Shown piece by piece: positions 1-8,302 of a stretch of 64,000 nt of DNA. Location: the NCBI RefSeq assembly GCF_009728995.1, contig NZ_VTZW01000009.1:64501-128500 (forward strand), in the 5' to 3' direction. This DNA comes from Streptomonospora sp. PA3. GTDB taxonomy: Bacteria; Actinomycetota; Actinomycetes; Streptosporangiales; Streptosporangiaceae. Made by a program: the position numbers and the translations under genes. Below the pieces are notes generated by a model. It was given only the letters and a program-made list of their open reading frames with translations. It did no database searches and had not been told where the DNA came from. The number at the start of each line of letters is the position of its first letter. Position 1 is the first letter of the stretch.

Positions 1-644
1 GCGGCATGGAGCCCGATCTGGTGCTGCGCCTGGCGGCGCTGCTGCACGACATCGGTAAACCCAAGACCCGCGCGTTCGAGTCCGGCGGCCGGGTCACCTT
101 CCACCACCACGAGGTCGTGGGCGCCTCCATGAGCAAGAACCGGCTCAGCGCGCTGCGCTTCCCCAAGGACGTCGTCGCCGACGTCGGCAAGCTGGTGGCC
201 CTGCACCTGCGCTTCCACGGTTACGGCAAGGGCGAGTGGACCGACTCCGCGGTGCGGCGCTACGCCCGCGACGCCGGCGACCAGCTTCAGCGCCTGCACG
301 TGCTCACCCGGGCCGACTGCACCACCCGCAACCGCCGCAAGGCCGCCGCGCTCGCGCGCGCCTACGACGACATCGAGCACCGCATCGAGCGCCTCGCCGA
401 GGAGGAGGAGCTCAACAAGGTCCGTCCCGATCTCGACGGCAACGAGATCCAGCAGATCCTGGGGATCGGCCCCGGCCCGATGATCGGCAAAGCCTGGCGG
501 TTCCTGCTCGAACTGCGCCTGGAGAACGGCCCCATGGACAAGGAGGCGGCGGCCGCCGAGCTGCGCGCCTGGGCACAGCGCCACCTCGACGACGGCGGCG
601 GCTCCCGCACCGGCGGAGATTCGGCCCCGGAGGGCGGCGAGTAG
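1..644 (+). CDS. pcnA: CCA tRNA nucleotidyltransferase, C-terminal part (5' end outside window)
   Basis: The reading frame is open from the left edge and about 212 codons are visible. It shows the HD-domain motif LLHDIGKP, followed by HHHEVVGA and an all-helical C-terminal tRNA-binding region. Actinobacterial CCA-adding enzymes (often annotated pcnA) are about 480 residues with an N-terminal nucleotidyltransferase head, which must lie to the left of the window. The role is adding or repairing the CCA end of tRNAs in the cytoplasm; this is known for the family and inferred here. In Mycobacterium and Streptomyces the gene lies in the oriC-proximal region, which fits the rest of the window. A perfect inverted repeat 25 bases after the stop probably terminates it. 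Confidence 0.88.
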   Translation, partial: GMEPDLVLRLAALLHDIGKPKTRAFESGGRVTFHHHEVVGASMSKNRLSALRFPKDVVADVGKLVALHLRFHGYGKGEWTDSAVRRYARDAGDQLQRLHVLTRADCTTRNRRKAAALARAYDDIEHRIERLAEEEELNKVRPDLDGNEIQQILGIGPGPMIGKAWRFLLELRLENGPMDKEAAAAELRAWAQRHLDDGGGSRTGGDSAPEGGE

Positions 645-668
645 CCCGCGCACCGCCAGACCCCGCCG

Positions 669-718
669 CGCCGTGTCGACATGCGGCCGTGTCGGCACCT
701 CACCATGTCGACACGGCG
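669..718. terminator. Bidirectional terminator-like inverted repeat between convergent genes
   Basis: The arms CGCCGTGTCGACATG (669-683) and CATGTCGACACGGCG (704-718) are perfectly complementary over 15 bp with a 20-base loop. The repeat lies between the stops of pcnA (+) and the MFS gene (-). There is no U-tract, as is common in high-GC actinomycetes. The TGTCGACA core recurs in other intergenic regions of this window. Confidence 0.6.
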
Positions 719-724
719 GCTCGC

Positions 725-2029
725 TCAGCCTTCGCGTTGCGCCGCGCCCGTATCCGCAGGGCCCGGTGTGCGGGCGCGCACCGCCCAGCAGGCGGCCATC
801 ACCAGGTAGCCCGCCGCGAGTCCGGCGACCACGCCGGCGCTCACCCCCGAACGCGGCACGACCGCCGCGGCGAGCCCGGCGCCGCCCACGAACGCCGCGT
901 TGAAGAGCATGTCGTAGACCGAGAACACCCGCCCCCGGTAGGCGTCGTCGACATGTCGCTGAACCAGAGTGTCGACACTGACCTTCACGCCCTGCGATAC
1001 GGCACCCAGCGCGAACCCCGCCGCGGGGAACAGCGCGGGCGTGAACGGCAGCCCGAACGCCAGCAGCGCCGTGCAACCGGCGCCCAGCAGCAGCGCGATC
1101 CAGGCGTCGGCCGAGATCCGCGCGGTGGCCCACGGCGTCGCCACCGCGCCGGCGAAGTACCCGGCCGCCGACGCCGCAAGCGCGACGGAGAAGCCCGCGA
1201 ATCCGGCGACGCCGCCGGCGGTGAAGGTGTTGTTGTACAGCAGCAGGGTCACCAGCGTCGCGACGCCGTAGCCGAGCCGGTGGCCGGCGATAGTGGCGAG
1301 CCCATAGCGCGCGGGGCGGCGGTGCCAGACGTGGCGCGCGCCGTCGACGAGTCCGGCGGCGACGTTGCGCACGGCCGTACGCACCCTGTCGGTCTGCTCG
1401 TCCAGGTCGGGTCCGAGCTCGGCGCGTCCGAGCGTCAGCGCCGCGGGCGCGGCCAGCGCCATGGCCGCACCGGCGCCGAGCAGGATCAGTGCCGTCCCCG
1501 CGTAGCCGTCCCCGCCCAGCAGGCGCAGTCCCGCGCCCGCGGCGGCGCCGAGGAACGCCGCGAACGTGCCGCAGGTCGGTGTCACCGCGTTGGCCATCAT
1601 CAGCTTGTGCCGGGGCACCACGTGCGGCAGAGCGGCGGACAGCGCCGCCAGCACGAAGCGGTTCACACTCAGCAGGACGAGCGCGGTGGCGAAGAAGGCG
1701 GGGCCGTCGGATCCGGACCACACCAGCGCCGCGGTGCCGGCGGCCACGGCTCCCTTGGCGAGGGTGGACACGACCAGGACCTGTCGACGTGACCACCTGT
1801 CGATAAAGACACCCGCGAAGGGGCCGACCGCCGAGAACGGAAGCAGCAGGACGGCGAAGGCGGCGGCCACCTGGGCCGCCGTGGCGTGCTGCTCCGGAGC
1901 GAAGAAGACGTATCCGGCCAGGCCGGCCTGATAGGCGCCGTCCCCGAACTGCGATATCAGCCGGGTGGCGAACAGGCGGCGGAACCGCGGTCCCTGGAGG
2001 ACGTCGCACAGATCGCGGTAGAAGGACAC
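725..2029 (-). CDS. MFS transporter (probable drug/solute exporter)
   Basis: The product is 434 residues with about twelve hydrophobic segments and an MFS-like cytoplasmic loop (FIDRWSRRQVLV) after the second helix. It resembles the MFS_3/enterobactin-exporter-like group of actinobacterial efflux carriers. The substrate cannot be read from the sequence. The start is GTG (2027-2029), giving MSFYRDLCDVLQ, which leads directly into the first helix; the ribosome site in front of it is weak, so the start is less certain. A parS site lies 58 bases upstream of the start. The gene converges on pcnA. Confidence 0.8.
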   Translation of the reverse strand: MSFYRDLCDVLQGPRFRRLFATRLISQFGDGAYQAGLAGYVFFAPEQHATAAQVAAAFAVLLLPFSAVGPFAGVFIDRWSRRQVLVVSTLAKGAVAAGTAALVWSGSDGPAFFATALVLLSVNRFVLAALSAALPHVVPRHKLMMANAVTPTCGTFAAFLGAAAGAGLRLLGGDGYAGTALILLGAGAAMALAAPAALTLGRAELGPDLDEQTDRVRTAVRNVAAGLVDGARHVWHRRPARYGLATIAGHRLGYGVATLVTLLLYNNTFTAGGVAGFAGFSVALAASAAGYFAGAVATPWATARISADAWIALLLGAGCTALLAFGLPFTPALFPAAGFALGAVSQGVKVSVDTLVQRHVDDAYRGRVFSVYDMLFNAAFVGGAGLAAAVVPRSGVSAGVVAGLAAGYLVMAACWAVRARTPGPADTGAAQREG

Positions 2030-2086
2030 CGGTCAAGCCTACGGCGCGGCGCAGGCCACGGCGGTGCGGCCGGCGTCCCCGGCCGA

Positions 2087-2102
2087 TGTTCCACGTGAAA
2101 CA
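2087..2102. promoter_or_regulatory. parS: parS centromere site (ParB binding)
   Basis: The 16-mer TGTTCCACGTGAAACA is a perfect match to the bacterial parS consensus TGTTNCACGTGAAACA. It lies in the intergenic stretch between the MFS gene and the DUF-like membrane protein gene. Scanning every other CACGTG core in the window found no second full site. parS sites cluster around oriC, and the flanking genes are oriC-proximal in related genomes. Confidence 0.92.
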
Positions 2103-2103
2103 G

Positions 2104-2135
2104 CCGCGGCCGGTCCGCTCGCGGACCGGCCGCGG
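2104..2135 (-). terminator. Hairpin terminator after the 2166-2912 gene
   Basis: A perfect 15-bp stem (2104-2118 with 2121-2135, GC-rich) with a nominal 2-base loop lies about 30 bases after the stop of the minus-strand gene. It starts two bases after the parS site. Confidence 0.65.
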
Positions 2136-2165
2136 GATGCCGGCAGGAGGCGCCGAAAAGCGGGA

Positions 2166-2912
2166 CTACTGCCGGTGCAGGGTGCCCGTGGACTCGCTCT
2201 GAGTTCCGTCGGAGAAGACGCTGGTGACGGTGACGTCGAGGGAGTCGTCGCCGGCGGGCTCCATGACGACCTGGCCGTTGTCCACGCAGTCCGGGTCGTC
2301 GGCCACGGTGTAGCTGAACGTGAACGAGGACTCGGTGGCCTGCGCGTCGGCGATCTCCCAGGTGCAGCGGCCGTCCTCGGTGTCGCCGAGGCCGTACTCC
2401 TCGGCCGAGATGGTGTCGCCGGCGATCTCGACGGTGAGCGACCAGGTGCCTACCGTGTTGCCGGCGCTGTCGTACTGGTCGAGCGTCCCGTCCCAGGTGC
2501 CCTCGTAGACGGCTTGGAGGCCGCCGCTCGGATCCTGGCCCTCCTCGCCCGAGCCCTGACCGCCCGCGCTCTGCCCGTCGGCGCCGGAGGAGCTTCCCGG
2601 GCTGCTCAGCACCACGAACGCGACTCCGCCCACGATGACGAGGACGGCCACGCAGACGGAGGCGATGACGAGGACGAGGCCGGCGTTGCCGCCGCCTCCC
2701 GGGGGCCGCCCTCCCGGGGGCGGGGGATAGGGGCTTCCGGGGGTGCCGGGGTAACCGCCGGGCGGCGGCCCCGGCGGTGTCCCGTATCCGCTCCCGGGGT
2801 CGCCGGAGGGCTGCCGGCCGGGGTACTGCGGGCCGCCGGGGCCCGGCGGCTGCTGCCACGGTCCCTGCGGTCCCGAAGGCGGCGGCCCGCCGGGATCCTG
2901 GGGGTTGCTCAT
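2166..2912 (-). CDS. Proline/glycine-rich membrane-anchored protein of unknown function
   Basis: The product is 248 residues. Residues 1-70 are Pro/Gly-rich and probably disordered and cytoplasmic. A single hydrophobic segment at about 75-100 (AGLVLVIASVCVAVLVIVGG) is followed by a Ser/Gly-rich spacer and an exported domain of about 125 residues (EGTWDGTLDQYDSAGN..., beta-rich, two cysteines that could pair). The architecture is common in actinomycete proteins annotated only as hypothetical. The start ATG (2910-2912) has GGAG eight bases upstream. No function can be assigned. Confidence 0.75.
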   Translation of the reverse strand: MSNPQDPGGPPPSGPQGPWQQPPGPGGPQYPGRQPSGDPGSGYGTPPGPPPGGYPGTPGSPYPPPPGGRPPGGGGNAGLVLVIASVCVAVLVIVGGVAFVVLSSPGSSSGADGQSAGGQGSGEEGQDPSGGLQAVYEGTWDGTLDQYDSAGNTVGTWSLTVEIAGDTISAEEYGLGDTEDGRCTWEIADAQATESSFTFSYTVADDPDCVDNGQVVMEPAGDDSLDVTVTSVFSDGTQSESTGTLHRQ

Positions 2913-3106
2913 CGAGGCTCCTTGCCCTGCTCGGACGAATCGCCCGGGTCGGCTTCGGTGGGAACGCCATTATGGCTTGCCCGGCGGCCGACCGGTCGCG
3001 GCGGCCGGGTCCGGCCGAGCGCGGGGCCGTCCTCCCGCAGCCGCCGTGTTGGGAGCCGGTCCGTGCGCCGCGGCACCGGTCTCGGGGTCGGCGCCGCGGC
3101 CGGGGC

Positions 3107-4186
3107 TCAGCGGTCGATCTCGCCCGCGATGAACCGCTCGACGAGGTCGTGGCCGTCGCTGTCGCTGTGCTGCTCGGGCGGGGACTTCATGAAGTAGGAG
3201 GAGGCCGAGAGGATGGGGCCGCCGATCCCGCGGTCCTTGGCGATCTTGGCGGCGCGCAGGGCGTCGATGATGATGCCGGCGGAGTTGGGGGAGTCCCACA
3301 CCTCCAGCTTGTACTCCAGGTTCAGCGGCACGTCGCCGAAGGCCCGCCCTTCCAGGCGGATGTAGGCCCACTTGCGGTCATCGAGCCAGGGCACGTGGTC
3401 GGAGGGGCCGATGTGCACCGATCCGGCGTTGAGCTCGTGCGGGATCTGGGAGGTGACCGACCGCGTCTTGGAGACCTTCTTGGACTCCAGCCGCTCGCGC
3501 TCCAGCATGTTCATGAAGTCCATGTTCCCGCCGAAGTTGAGCTGGTAGGTGCGGTCCACCACCACTCCGCGGTCCTCGAAGAGCTTGGAGAGCACGCGGT
3601 GGGTTATGGTCGCGCCGATCTGGGATTTGATGTCGTCGCCCACGATCGGCACTCCGGCCCGGGTGAACTTCTCCGCCCATTCGGGGTCGGAGGCGATGAA
3701 GACCGGAAGGGCGTTGACGAAGGCCACGCCGGCGTCGAGGGCGCACTGGGCGTAGAAGCGGTCGGCCTCCTCCGAGCCCACGGGGAGATAGGAGACGAGC
3801 ACGTCGGCGCGAGCCGCCTTGAGCGCCGCGACCACGTCGACGGCGTCCTCGGTGGACTCCTCGATGGTCTCGCGGTAGTACCGCCCCAGCCCGTCGAAGG
3901 TGGGGCCGCGCTGCACCGTCACTCCGGTGGGCGGCACGTCGCAGATCTTGATCGTGTTGTTCTCGCTGGCGCTGATCGCGTCGGCGAGGTCGTGGCCGAC
4001 CTTCTTCGCATCGACGTCGAACGCGGCGACGAACTCCACGTCGCGCACGTGGTAGGAGCCGAACTGCACATGCATGAGGCCGGGGACCCGGGCCTCGGGG
4101 TCGGCATCTGAGTAGTAGTGGACGCCCTGGACGAGCGACGCCGCGCAGTTTCCAACACCGACGACGGCTACACGTACCGAACCCAT
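3107..4186 (-). CDS. ino1: Inositol-1-phosphate synthase (inositol-3-phosphate synthase)
   Basis: The product is 359 residues, the usual size of the short actinobacterial/archaeal form. It converts glucose-6-phosphate to myo-inositol-1-phosphate using NAD, feeding phosphatidylinositol and mycothiol synthesis. The sequence begins with [18 protein letters not shown], a Rossmann dinucleotide-binding motif, and includes the conserved [11 protein letters not shown], the NFGGNMDF block and a conserved [15 protein letters not shown] stretch. The start ATG (4184-4186) has an AAAGGAGC-like ribosome site. A PadR-family gene lies immediately upstream on the same strand, the same pairing as Rv0046c-Rv0047c in M. 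tuberculosis, which suggests linked control. Confidence 0.95.
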   Translation of the reverse strand: MGSVRVAVVGVGNCAASLVQGVHYYSDADPEARVPGLMHVQFGSYHVRDVEFVAAFDVDAKKVGHDLADAISASENNTIKICDVPPTGVTVQRGPTFDGLGRYYRETIEESTEDAVDVVAALKAARADVLVSYLPVGSEEADRFYAQCALDAGVAFVNALPVFIASDPEWAEKFTRAGVPIVGDDIKSQIGATITHRVLSKLFEDRGVVVDRTYQLNFGGNMDFMNMLERERLESKKVSKTRSVTSQIPHELNAGSVHIGPSDHVPWLDDRKWAYIRLEGRAFGDVPLNLEYKLEVWDSPNSAGIIIDALRAAKIAKDRGIGGPILSASSYFMKSPPEQHSDSDGHDLVERFIAGEIDR

Positions 4187-4279
4187 TGGTCCTTGCTCCT
4201 TTTTCGTTGCTGATTGGGAATGTCGCGGCGCGCGCCGGGAGAGCGGACGCGCCGACTGCGGCGGCCGGGGCCGCCCCGG

Positions 4280-4894
4280 CTAGCGCCGGCTGTCGGTGTG
4301 CGTTGACGCCCCCTGATGCGGTGGCAGGCCCACACCGGCACCCGCCGACCTCTCGGCGCACCGCCGCTCCTGGCGGATGAGGGCGTCGAGCCAGTCGACC
4401 TCGCTCTCGATGGCCGCTGCCCGATGGCGGTTCAATTCAACGGCGTAGGGGTCCTGCACCTGTTCCCCCAGTCGCTCGCGCAGGGCCGACAGCCGCTCCA
4501 GCAGCCGTGCGCGCCGGCCGTCGAGAATACGCAGCCGCACCTCCGAGCGGGTGCGGCCGAACAGGGTGAAGTGCACCCCGAAGCACTCGTCGTCGGTGGC
4601 CGCGGGGGTGCTCTCGGAGAGCAGCTCGTGCAGCCGGTCGCGGCCGCGTTCGGTGAGCCGGTAGACGATGCGCGATCGCCGCCCCCGCACGGCGCCGTCG
4701 CCGGGTGTGGAGGCGGCCACGAGCTCGCGGCGCAGCATCGACTTCAGGCACGGGTAGAGGGACCCGTAGGAGAACGCGTGGAATGCGCCGAGCTCGGAGT
4801 TGAGGCGCTTGCGCAGCTCGTATCCGTGCATCGGGGCCGAGGCGAGGTGCCCGAGGACGGCGAGTTCCAGGACCCGGGCCCGCCCTGTGCTCAT
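4280..4894 (-). CDS. PadR-family transcriptional regulator
   Basis: The product is 204 residues if it starts at ATG 4892-4894, which has AGGAGG ten bases upstream; a longer in-frame extension to 5044 has no such site. The N-terminal winged helix (VLELAVLGHLASAPMHGYELRKRL, then SYGSLYPCLKSMLRRELV, in two pieces) is the PadR signature. The helical C-terminal half carries an Arg/Leu-rich dimerisation coiled coil. It lies 93 bases upstream of ino1 on the same strand and may act on it, and it may autoregulate through the palindrome at 5067-5083. Effector unknown. Confidence 0.88.
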   Translation of the reverse strand: MSTGRARVLELAVLGHLASAPMHGYELRKRLNSELGAFHAFSYGSLYPCLKSMLRRELVAASTPGDGAVRGRRSRIVYRLTERGRDRLHELLSESTPAATDDECFGVHFTLFGRTRSEVRLRILDGRRARLLERLSALRERLGEQVQDPYAVELNRHRAAAIESEVDWLDALIRQERRCAERSAGAGVGLPPHQGASTHTDSRR

Positions 4895-5683
4895 CGTGGT
4901 GCACCTCCTGGTTCGTTTGCGCCTATGGGAGTCAGCCGCACCGCGGCCGGATCTGTTCCCGCCCGCGCCGATCGGGAGTGCGGGAGCGCCGGAGAAAGCG
5001 CCGTCGCGGTCCCGATGCGGAGGTCTCTGGGACGATGGGGTCAATGGGTGGTTTTTCCGTTATGACTATATCGCCTCGATATAACGCAACCCTATGTTGG
5101 CTATCTAACACCCCCGGGGACGGCCCGGTGCAGCGGCGCGTCCGAGAGGGAACACGGGCGACCTGCGGCTTAGCATCCGCCAGAATGGAACTGCGCGGCC
5201 CTCGCGGCGGGGCTCGGACCGGTCGGGGACTTCCGGCCGCATACGCGGAGTAACCGTTCGCGACTCAGGGAGGTCGGCCAACCGGTACGCTCCCGCCTGG
5301 GTTGTGCTACGCGGCGGCCTCGCTCTACCGTGACGGGTGCTTTACCCGTGAGACCCGGTGCGCCTGTGGCCCGCCCCCGAGACGGGCCCGGGGGTCGAGG
5401 CGGGAGCGAGCCGAGGCCGGCTGCGCAGGCCGATGCCCGGCCGTGCTCTTGAAACGGGATTCTTGCCTAGAGGTCGCCGACAGGAGGAAGCAGAGGACGA
5501 GGTCTTCGGAGCGGACGGGAAAACCATCCGCGCCAGTCGGGCGTCCCATACTTCGGACGCCGAACCCCCGAAACGATTGGTGCGGTTCGTTCCGTAGGCC
5601 GTATTCGCCTTCGTGCAGGGCTCATCCCCCTCCCTTACCCGAGTCGTAAGGCCTATCGGCCGCTGAACAGCAATCGAGGACGC
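4895..5683. other. 789-bp intergenic region between divergent PadR and ponA genes
   Basis: No convincing gene is seen. The short open frames here have atypical Cys/Arg composition and no ribosome sites. The region contains an AT-rich patch (5059-5110) with a perfect palindrome, a small hairpin ACGGGT-gcttt-ACCCGT (5333-5349), and the ponA leader. The length is unusual for this gene-dense window and could hide a leader RNA or small RNA. Confidence 0.5.
5067..5083. promoter_or_regulatory. Putative PadR operator palindrome
   Basis: TATATCG-cct-CGATATA is a perfect 7+3+7 inverted repeat in a local AT-rich patch, about 170 bases upstream of the padR start and in the shared divergent region with ponA. 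AT-rich palindromes of this kind are typical PadR targets. Assignment to this PadR is inference from proximity. Confidence 0.45.
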
Positions 5684-8302
5684 GTGAGTACCGAAAGACG
5701 ACGGAATGCCGGCGGGCGCCGCCGGGCCAACGGCCCGGCCGACGGCGCGCGCGGCGACGGCGGCAGGCGCCGGGCCGGCGGCCCGGCGGGGGACGAACGC
5801 GCCGGAGGTCGGCGCAGGCCGGGTAACGACGACACGGCCGGCTTCTGGGACGGCGGAGGCGGCCGCGGGGCCGGCGGCTACGGCGGCCCGGGCGGCGGCG
5901 ACGGTTTCTGGGACGACGAGCGACCCGCGCGGCGCAGCCGTGCCGAGGGCGCAGGCGAGAGCCGCAGGCGCCGCCCCGAGCCGGGCAGGCAGGGCGGCGG
6001 CAGGCGCGCCGCGGGCGCCGCGGGCGGAGCCCGCGCCGAGGCTGGCCCGGGGCGCCGCGCCGCGCACTCCGGTGGCCGCCGCAGGGCGCACCGGGGCGAG
6101 GATCCCGACGAGTACGACGACCGCGGCCCACTCAAGCGCTTCTTCGCCAAGGCGTGGAAGCCGGCGCTGATCACCTGCGGGGTCATGTTCGTGACCGGCG
6201 TCGCGGTGCTGGGCATCGCCTACGCCAACACCCCCGACCCGCGCACGATCGACCAGCAGGACAGCGCGATGCTCGCCGCCACGAGCATCAACTACGCCAA
6301 CGGCAAGGAGGCCGTGACCACCGGCGAGGTCAACCGGGTCATGGTCCAGCGCGAGGACATCCCCAAGTCCGTGGTCAACGGCGTCCTCGCTGCGGAGCAG
6401 CGCAACTTCTACGAGGAGCCGGGGATCTCGATCACCGGCACCATGCGCGCGGTGCTGACCCTCGGCTCGGCCGGCGGCGGTTCCACCATCACCCAGCAGA
6501 TGGCGCGCAACTACTACGACGTGCTTTCCCAGGAGCGGTCCTACACCCGCAAGCTGCGCGAGATCCTGATCGCCATCAAGGCGGGGCAGACCATGCACCC
6601 CGACGAGATCCTGGAGAAGTACCTCAACACCATCTACTTCGGGCGCCAGGCCTACGGCGTCCAGGCCGCCGCCCAGGCCTACTTCGGCAAGGACGTCCAG
6701 GACCTCAACGCCGCCGAGGGCGTGTTCATCGGCGCCATCATCCAGCAGCCCGGCAACTTCGAGACCGTCGAAGAGGGCTCGAAGATGGAGGAGATCCTCA
6801 AGGAGCGCTGGGACTACGCGCGCGACGGCCTCGTCGAGATGCACCAGAACAACCCCGAGCTGGGCATGACCAAGGCCGAGGCCGAGAAGCTGGAGTTCCC
6901 CGAGGTCATCGAGTACGACCCGGGCCGCGACATCCAGGGCCAAGAGGGCTACATCATGACGGCGGTCATCGACGAGCTGGCCAACCGCTACGGGCTGGAG
7001 CCCAGTCAGGTGTCGACGGGCGGCTACACCGTCGAGACCTCCCTCGACCCCAAGCTGATGAAGCAGGCGGGCAAGGCCTTCTCCCAGACCCTCCCCGACA
7101 TGCCCGAGGAGACGGTCCAGGGGTTGACCTCACTCGATCCGCGAACGGGCGAGATCAAGGCGTTCTACGGCGGTACGGACTTCACCTCCGACCCCAACAA
7201 CTCCCTCAACCTCGACGCCCAGGCCGGGTCGGCGTTCAAGCCCTACGTGCTGGCCGCCGGGCTGGAGCAGGGGATCGGACTCAAGAGCACCTTCAACGGC
7301 GACTCCCCGCAGGAGTTCCCGGGTGTGGCCGAGCCGATCCAGAACGACAGCAACCGCGACTGGGGCGAGGTCGACCTGGTCGAGTCCACGGCGAACTCGA
7401 TCAACACCAGTTTCGTGCAGCTGGCGATCGAGACCACGCCGCAGGCCGTCGTCGACATCGCCGGTGCGGCGGGCGTCAGCGAGGACCAGTTCGAGACCGC
7501 CGCGATGGGCCCCAACATCGCGCTGGGCACCTACCGCGTCTCCGCGCTGGACCAGGCCACCGGGTTCGCCACCTTCGCCAACGGCGGCGTGCACATGCCG
7601 CCGCACATGATCACCAAGGTGACCAACGCCGAGGGCGAGGTGGTCGAGCCCAAGGACGCCGCCAAGCTGGAGTCGGGCACCCGGGCGTTCAGCGAGACGA
7701 CCGCGATCGACGCCACCTACGCGATGACCCAGGTCGTCGAGAACGGCGGTGGCGACGCCGCCGCGCTGCCCGACGGGCGCCCGGTGGCCGGCAAGACCGG
7801 TACCTCCAACAGCGCCAAGTCGGCGTGGTTCGTCGGCTTCACCCCGCAGCTCGTCACGGCGGTGGGGCTGAGCCGCGACGACGGTGAGAAGCTGGTCATC
7901 CCCGGCGTCAGCGCCATCTACGGTGGTACGACCTCCGCCAAGATCTGGAAGGCGTTCATGACCGAGGCGATGGCGGGCAAGGAGGTCCAGGAGTTCGCCG
8001 ACCCGGTCTACTCCGGCAGCTCCAAGCGCTACGGCCCCACGCCGTCTCCCACGCCGCAGGCCACGCCGAGCGAGGAGCCGGAGCCGGAGAGCCCGGAGCC
8101 GTCGATCACGCCGTCGACCCCGCCGGAAACCGCGCCGCCGTCGAACTCGCCGACTCCGCCCTGCCGGCCGGACGACTGGTTCTGCCAGGACGAGACCTCG
8201 GGGCCGACGACGCCGACCCCCGAGGATCCGGCTACCGAGGACGACGGCAACAACGGCCGCGGGAACGACGAGGACGACGGCGGCCTCTTTGGCAGCCAGT
8301 AG
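5684..8302 (+). CDS. ponA: Class A penicillin-binding protein (transglycosylase/transpeptidase)
   Basis: The product is 872 residues. Residues 1-150 are a disordered Arg/Gly-rich cytoplasmic tail, followed by one membrane helix at about 160-180. A GT51 glycosyltransferase domain follows (catalytic Glu in AAEQRNFYEEPG near residue 238; STITQQMARN). The transpeptidase has SxxK at Ser516-Lys519 (GSAFKPY) and KTGTS at 704-708. The tail after about residue 780 is Pro/Ser/Glu-rich and extracellular. It polymerises and cross-links peptidoglycan outside the membrane. The start is GTG 5684 with GAGGA in front. Its stop abuts the ATG of the next gene, so the two are probably translationally coupled. 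It matches the ponA1-Rv0051 arrangement of Mycobacterium. Confidence 0.95.
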   Translation: MSTERRRNAGGRRRANGPADGARGDGGRRRAGGPAGDERAGGRRRPGNDDTAGFWDGGGGRGAGGYGGPGGGDGFWDDERPARRSRAEGAGESRRRRPEPGRQGGGRRAAGAAGGARAEAGPGRRAAHSGGRRRAHRGEDPDEYDDRGPLKRFFAKAWKPALITCGVMFVTGVAVLGIAYANTPDPRTIDQQDSAMLAATSINYANGKEAVTTGEVNRVMVQREDIPKSVVNGVLAAEQRNFYEEPGISITGTMRAVLTLGSAGGGSTITQQMARNYYDVLSQERSYTRKLREILIAIKAGQTMHPDEILEKYLNTIYFGRQAYGVQAAAQAYFGKDVQDLNAAEGVFIGAIIQQPGNFETVEEGSKMEEILKERWDYARDGLVEMHQNNPELGMTKAEAEKLEFPEVIEYDPGRDIQGQEGYIMTAVIDELANRYGLEPSQVSTGGYTVETSLDPKLMKQAGKAFSQTLPDMPEETVQGLTSLDPRTGEIKAFYGGTDFTSDPNNSLNLDAQAGSAFKPYVLAAGLEQGIGLKSTFNGDSPQEFPGVAEPIQNDSNRDWGEVDLVESTANSINTSFVQLAIETTPQAVVDIAGAAGVSEDQFETAAMGPNIALGTYRVSALDQATGFATFANGGVHMPPHMITKVTNAEGEVVEPKDAAKLESGTRAFSETTAIDATYAMTQVVENGGGDAAALPDGRPVAGKTGTSNSAKSAWFVGFTPQLVTAVGLSRDDGEKLVIPGVSAIYGGTTSAKIWKAFMTEAMAGKEVQEFADPVYSGSSKRYGPTPSPTPQATPSEEPEPESPEPSITPSTPPETAPPSNSPTPPCRPDDWFCQDETSGPTTPTPEDPATEDDGNNGRGNDEDDGGLFGSQ

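Noticed and set aside
5302-5649. 115-codon open frame before ponA
   Set aside because: Cys/Arg-rich, no ribosome site, no family; overlapped by another equally poor frame on the other strand.
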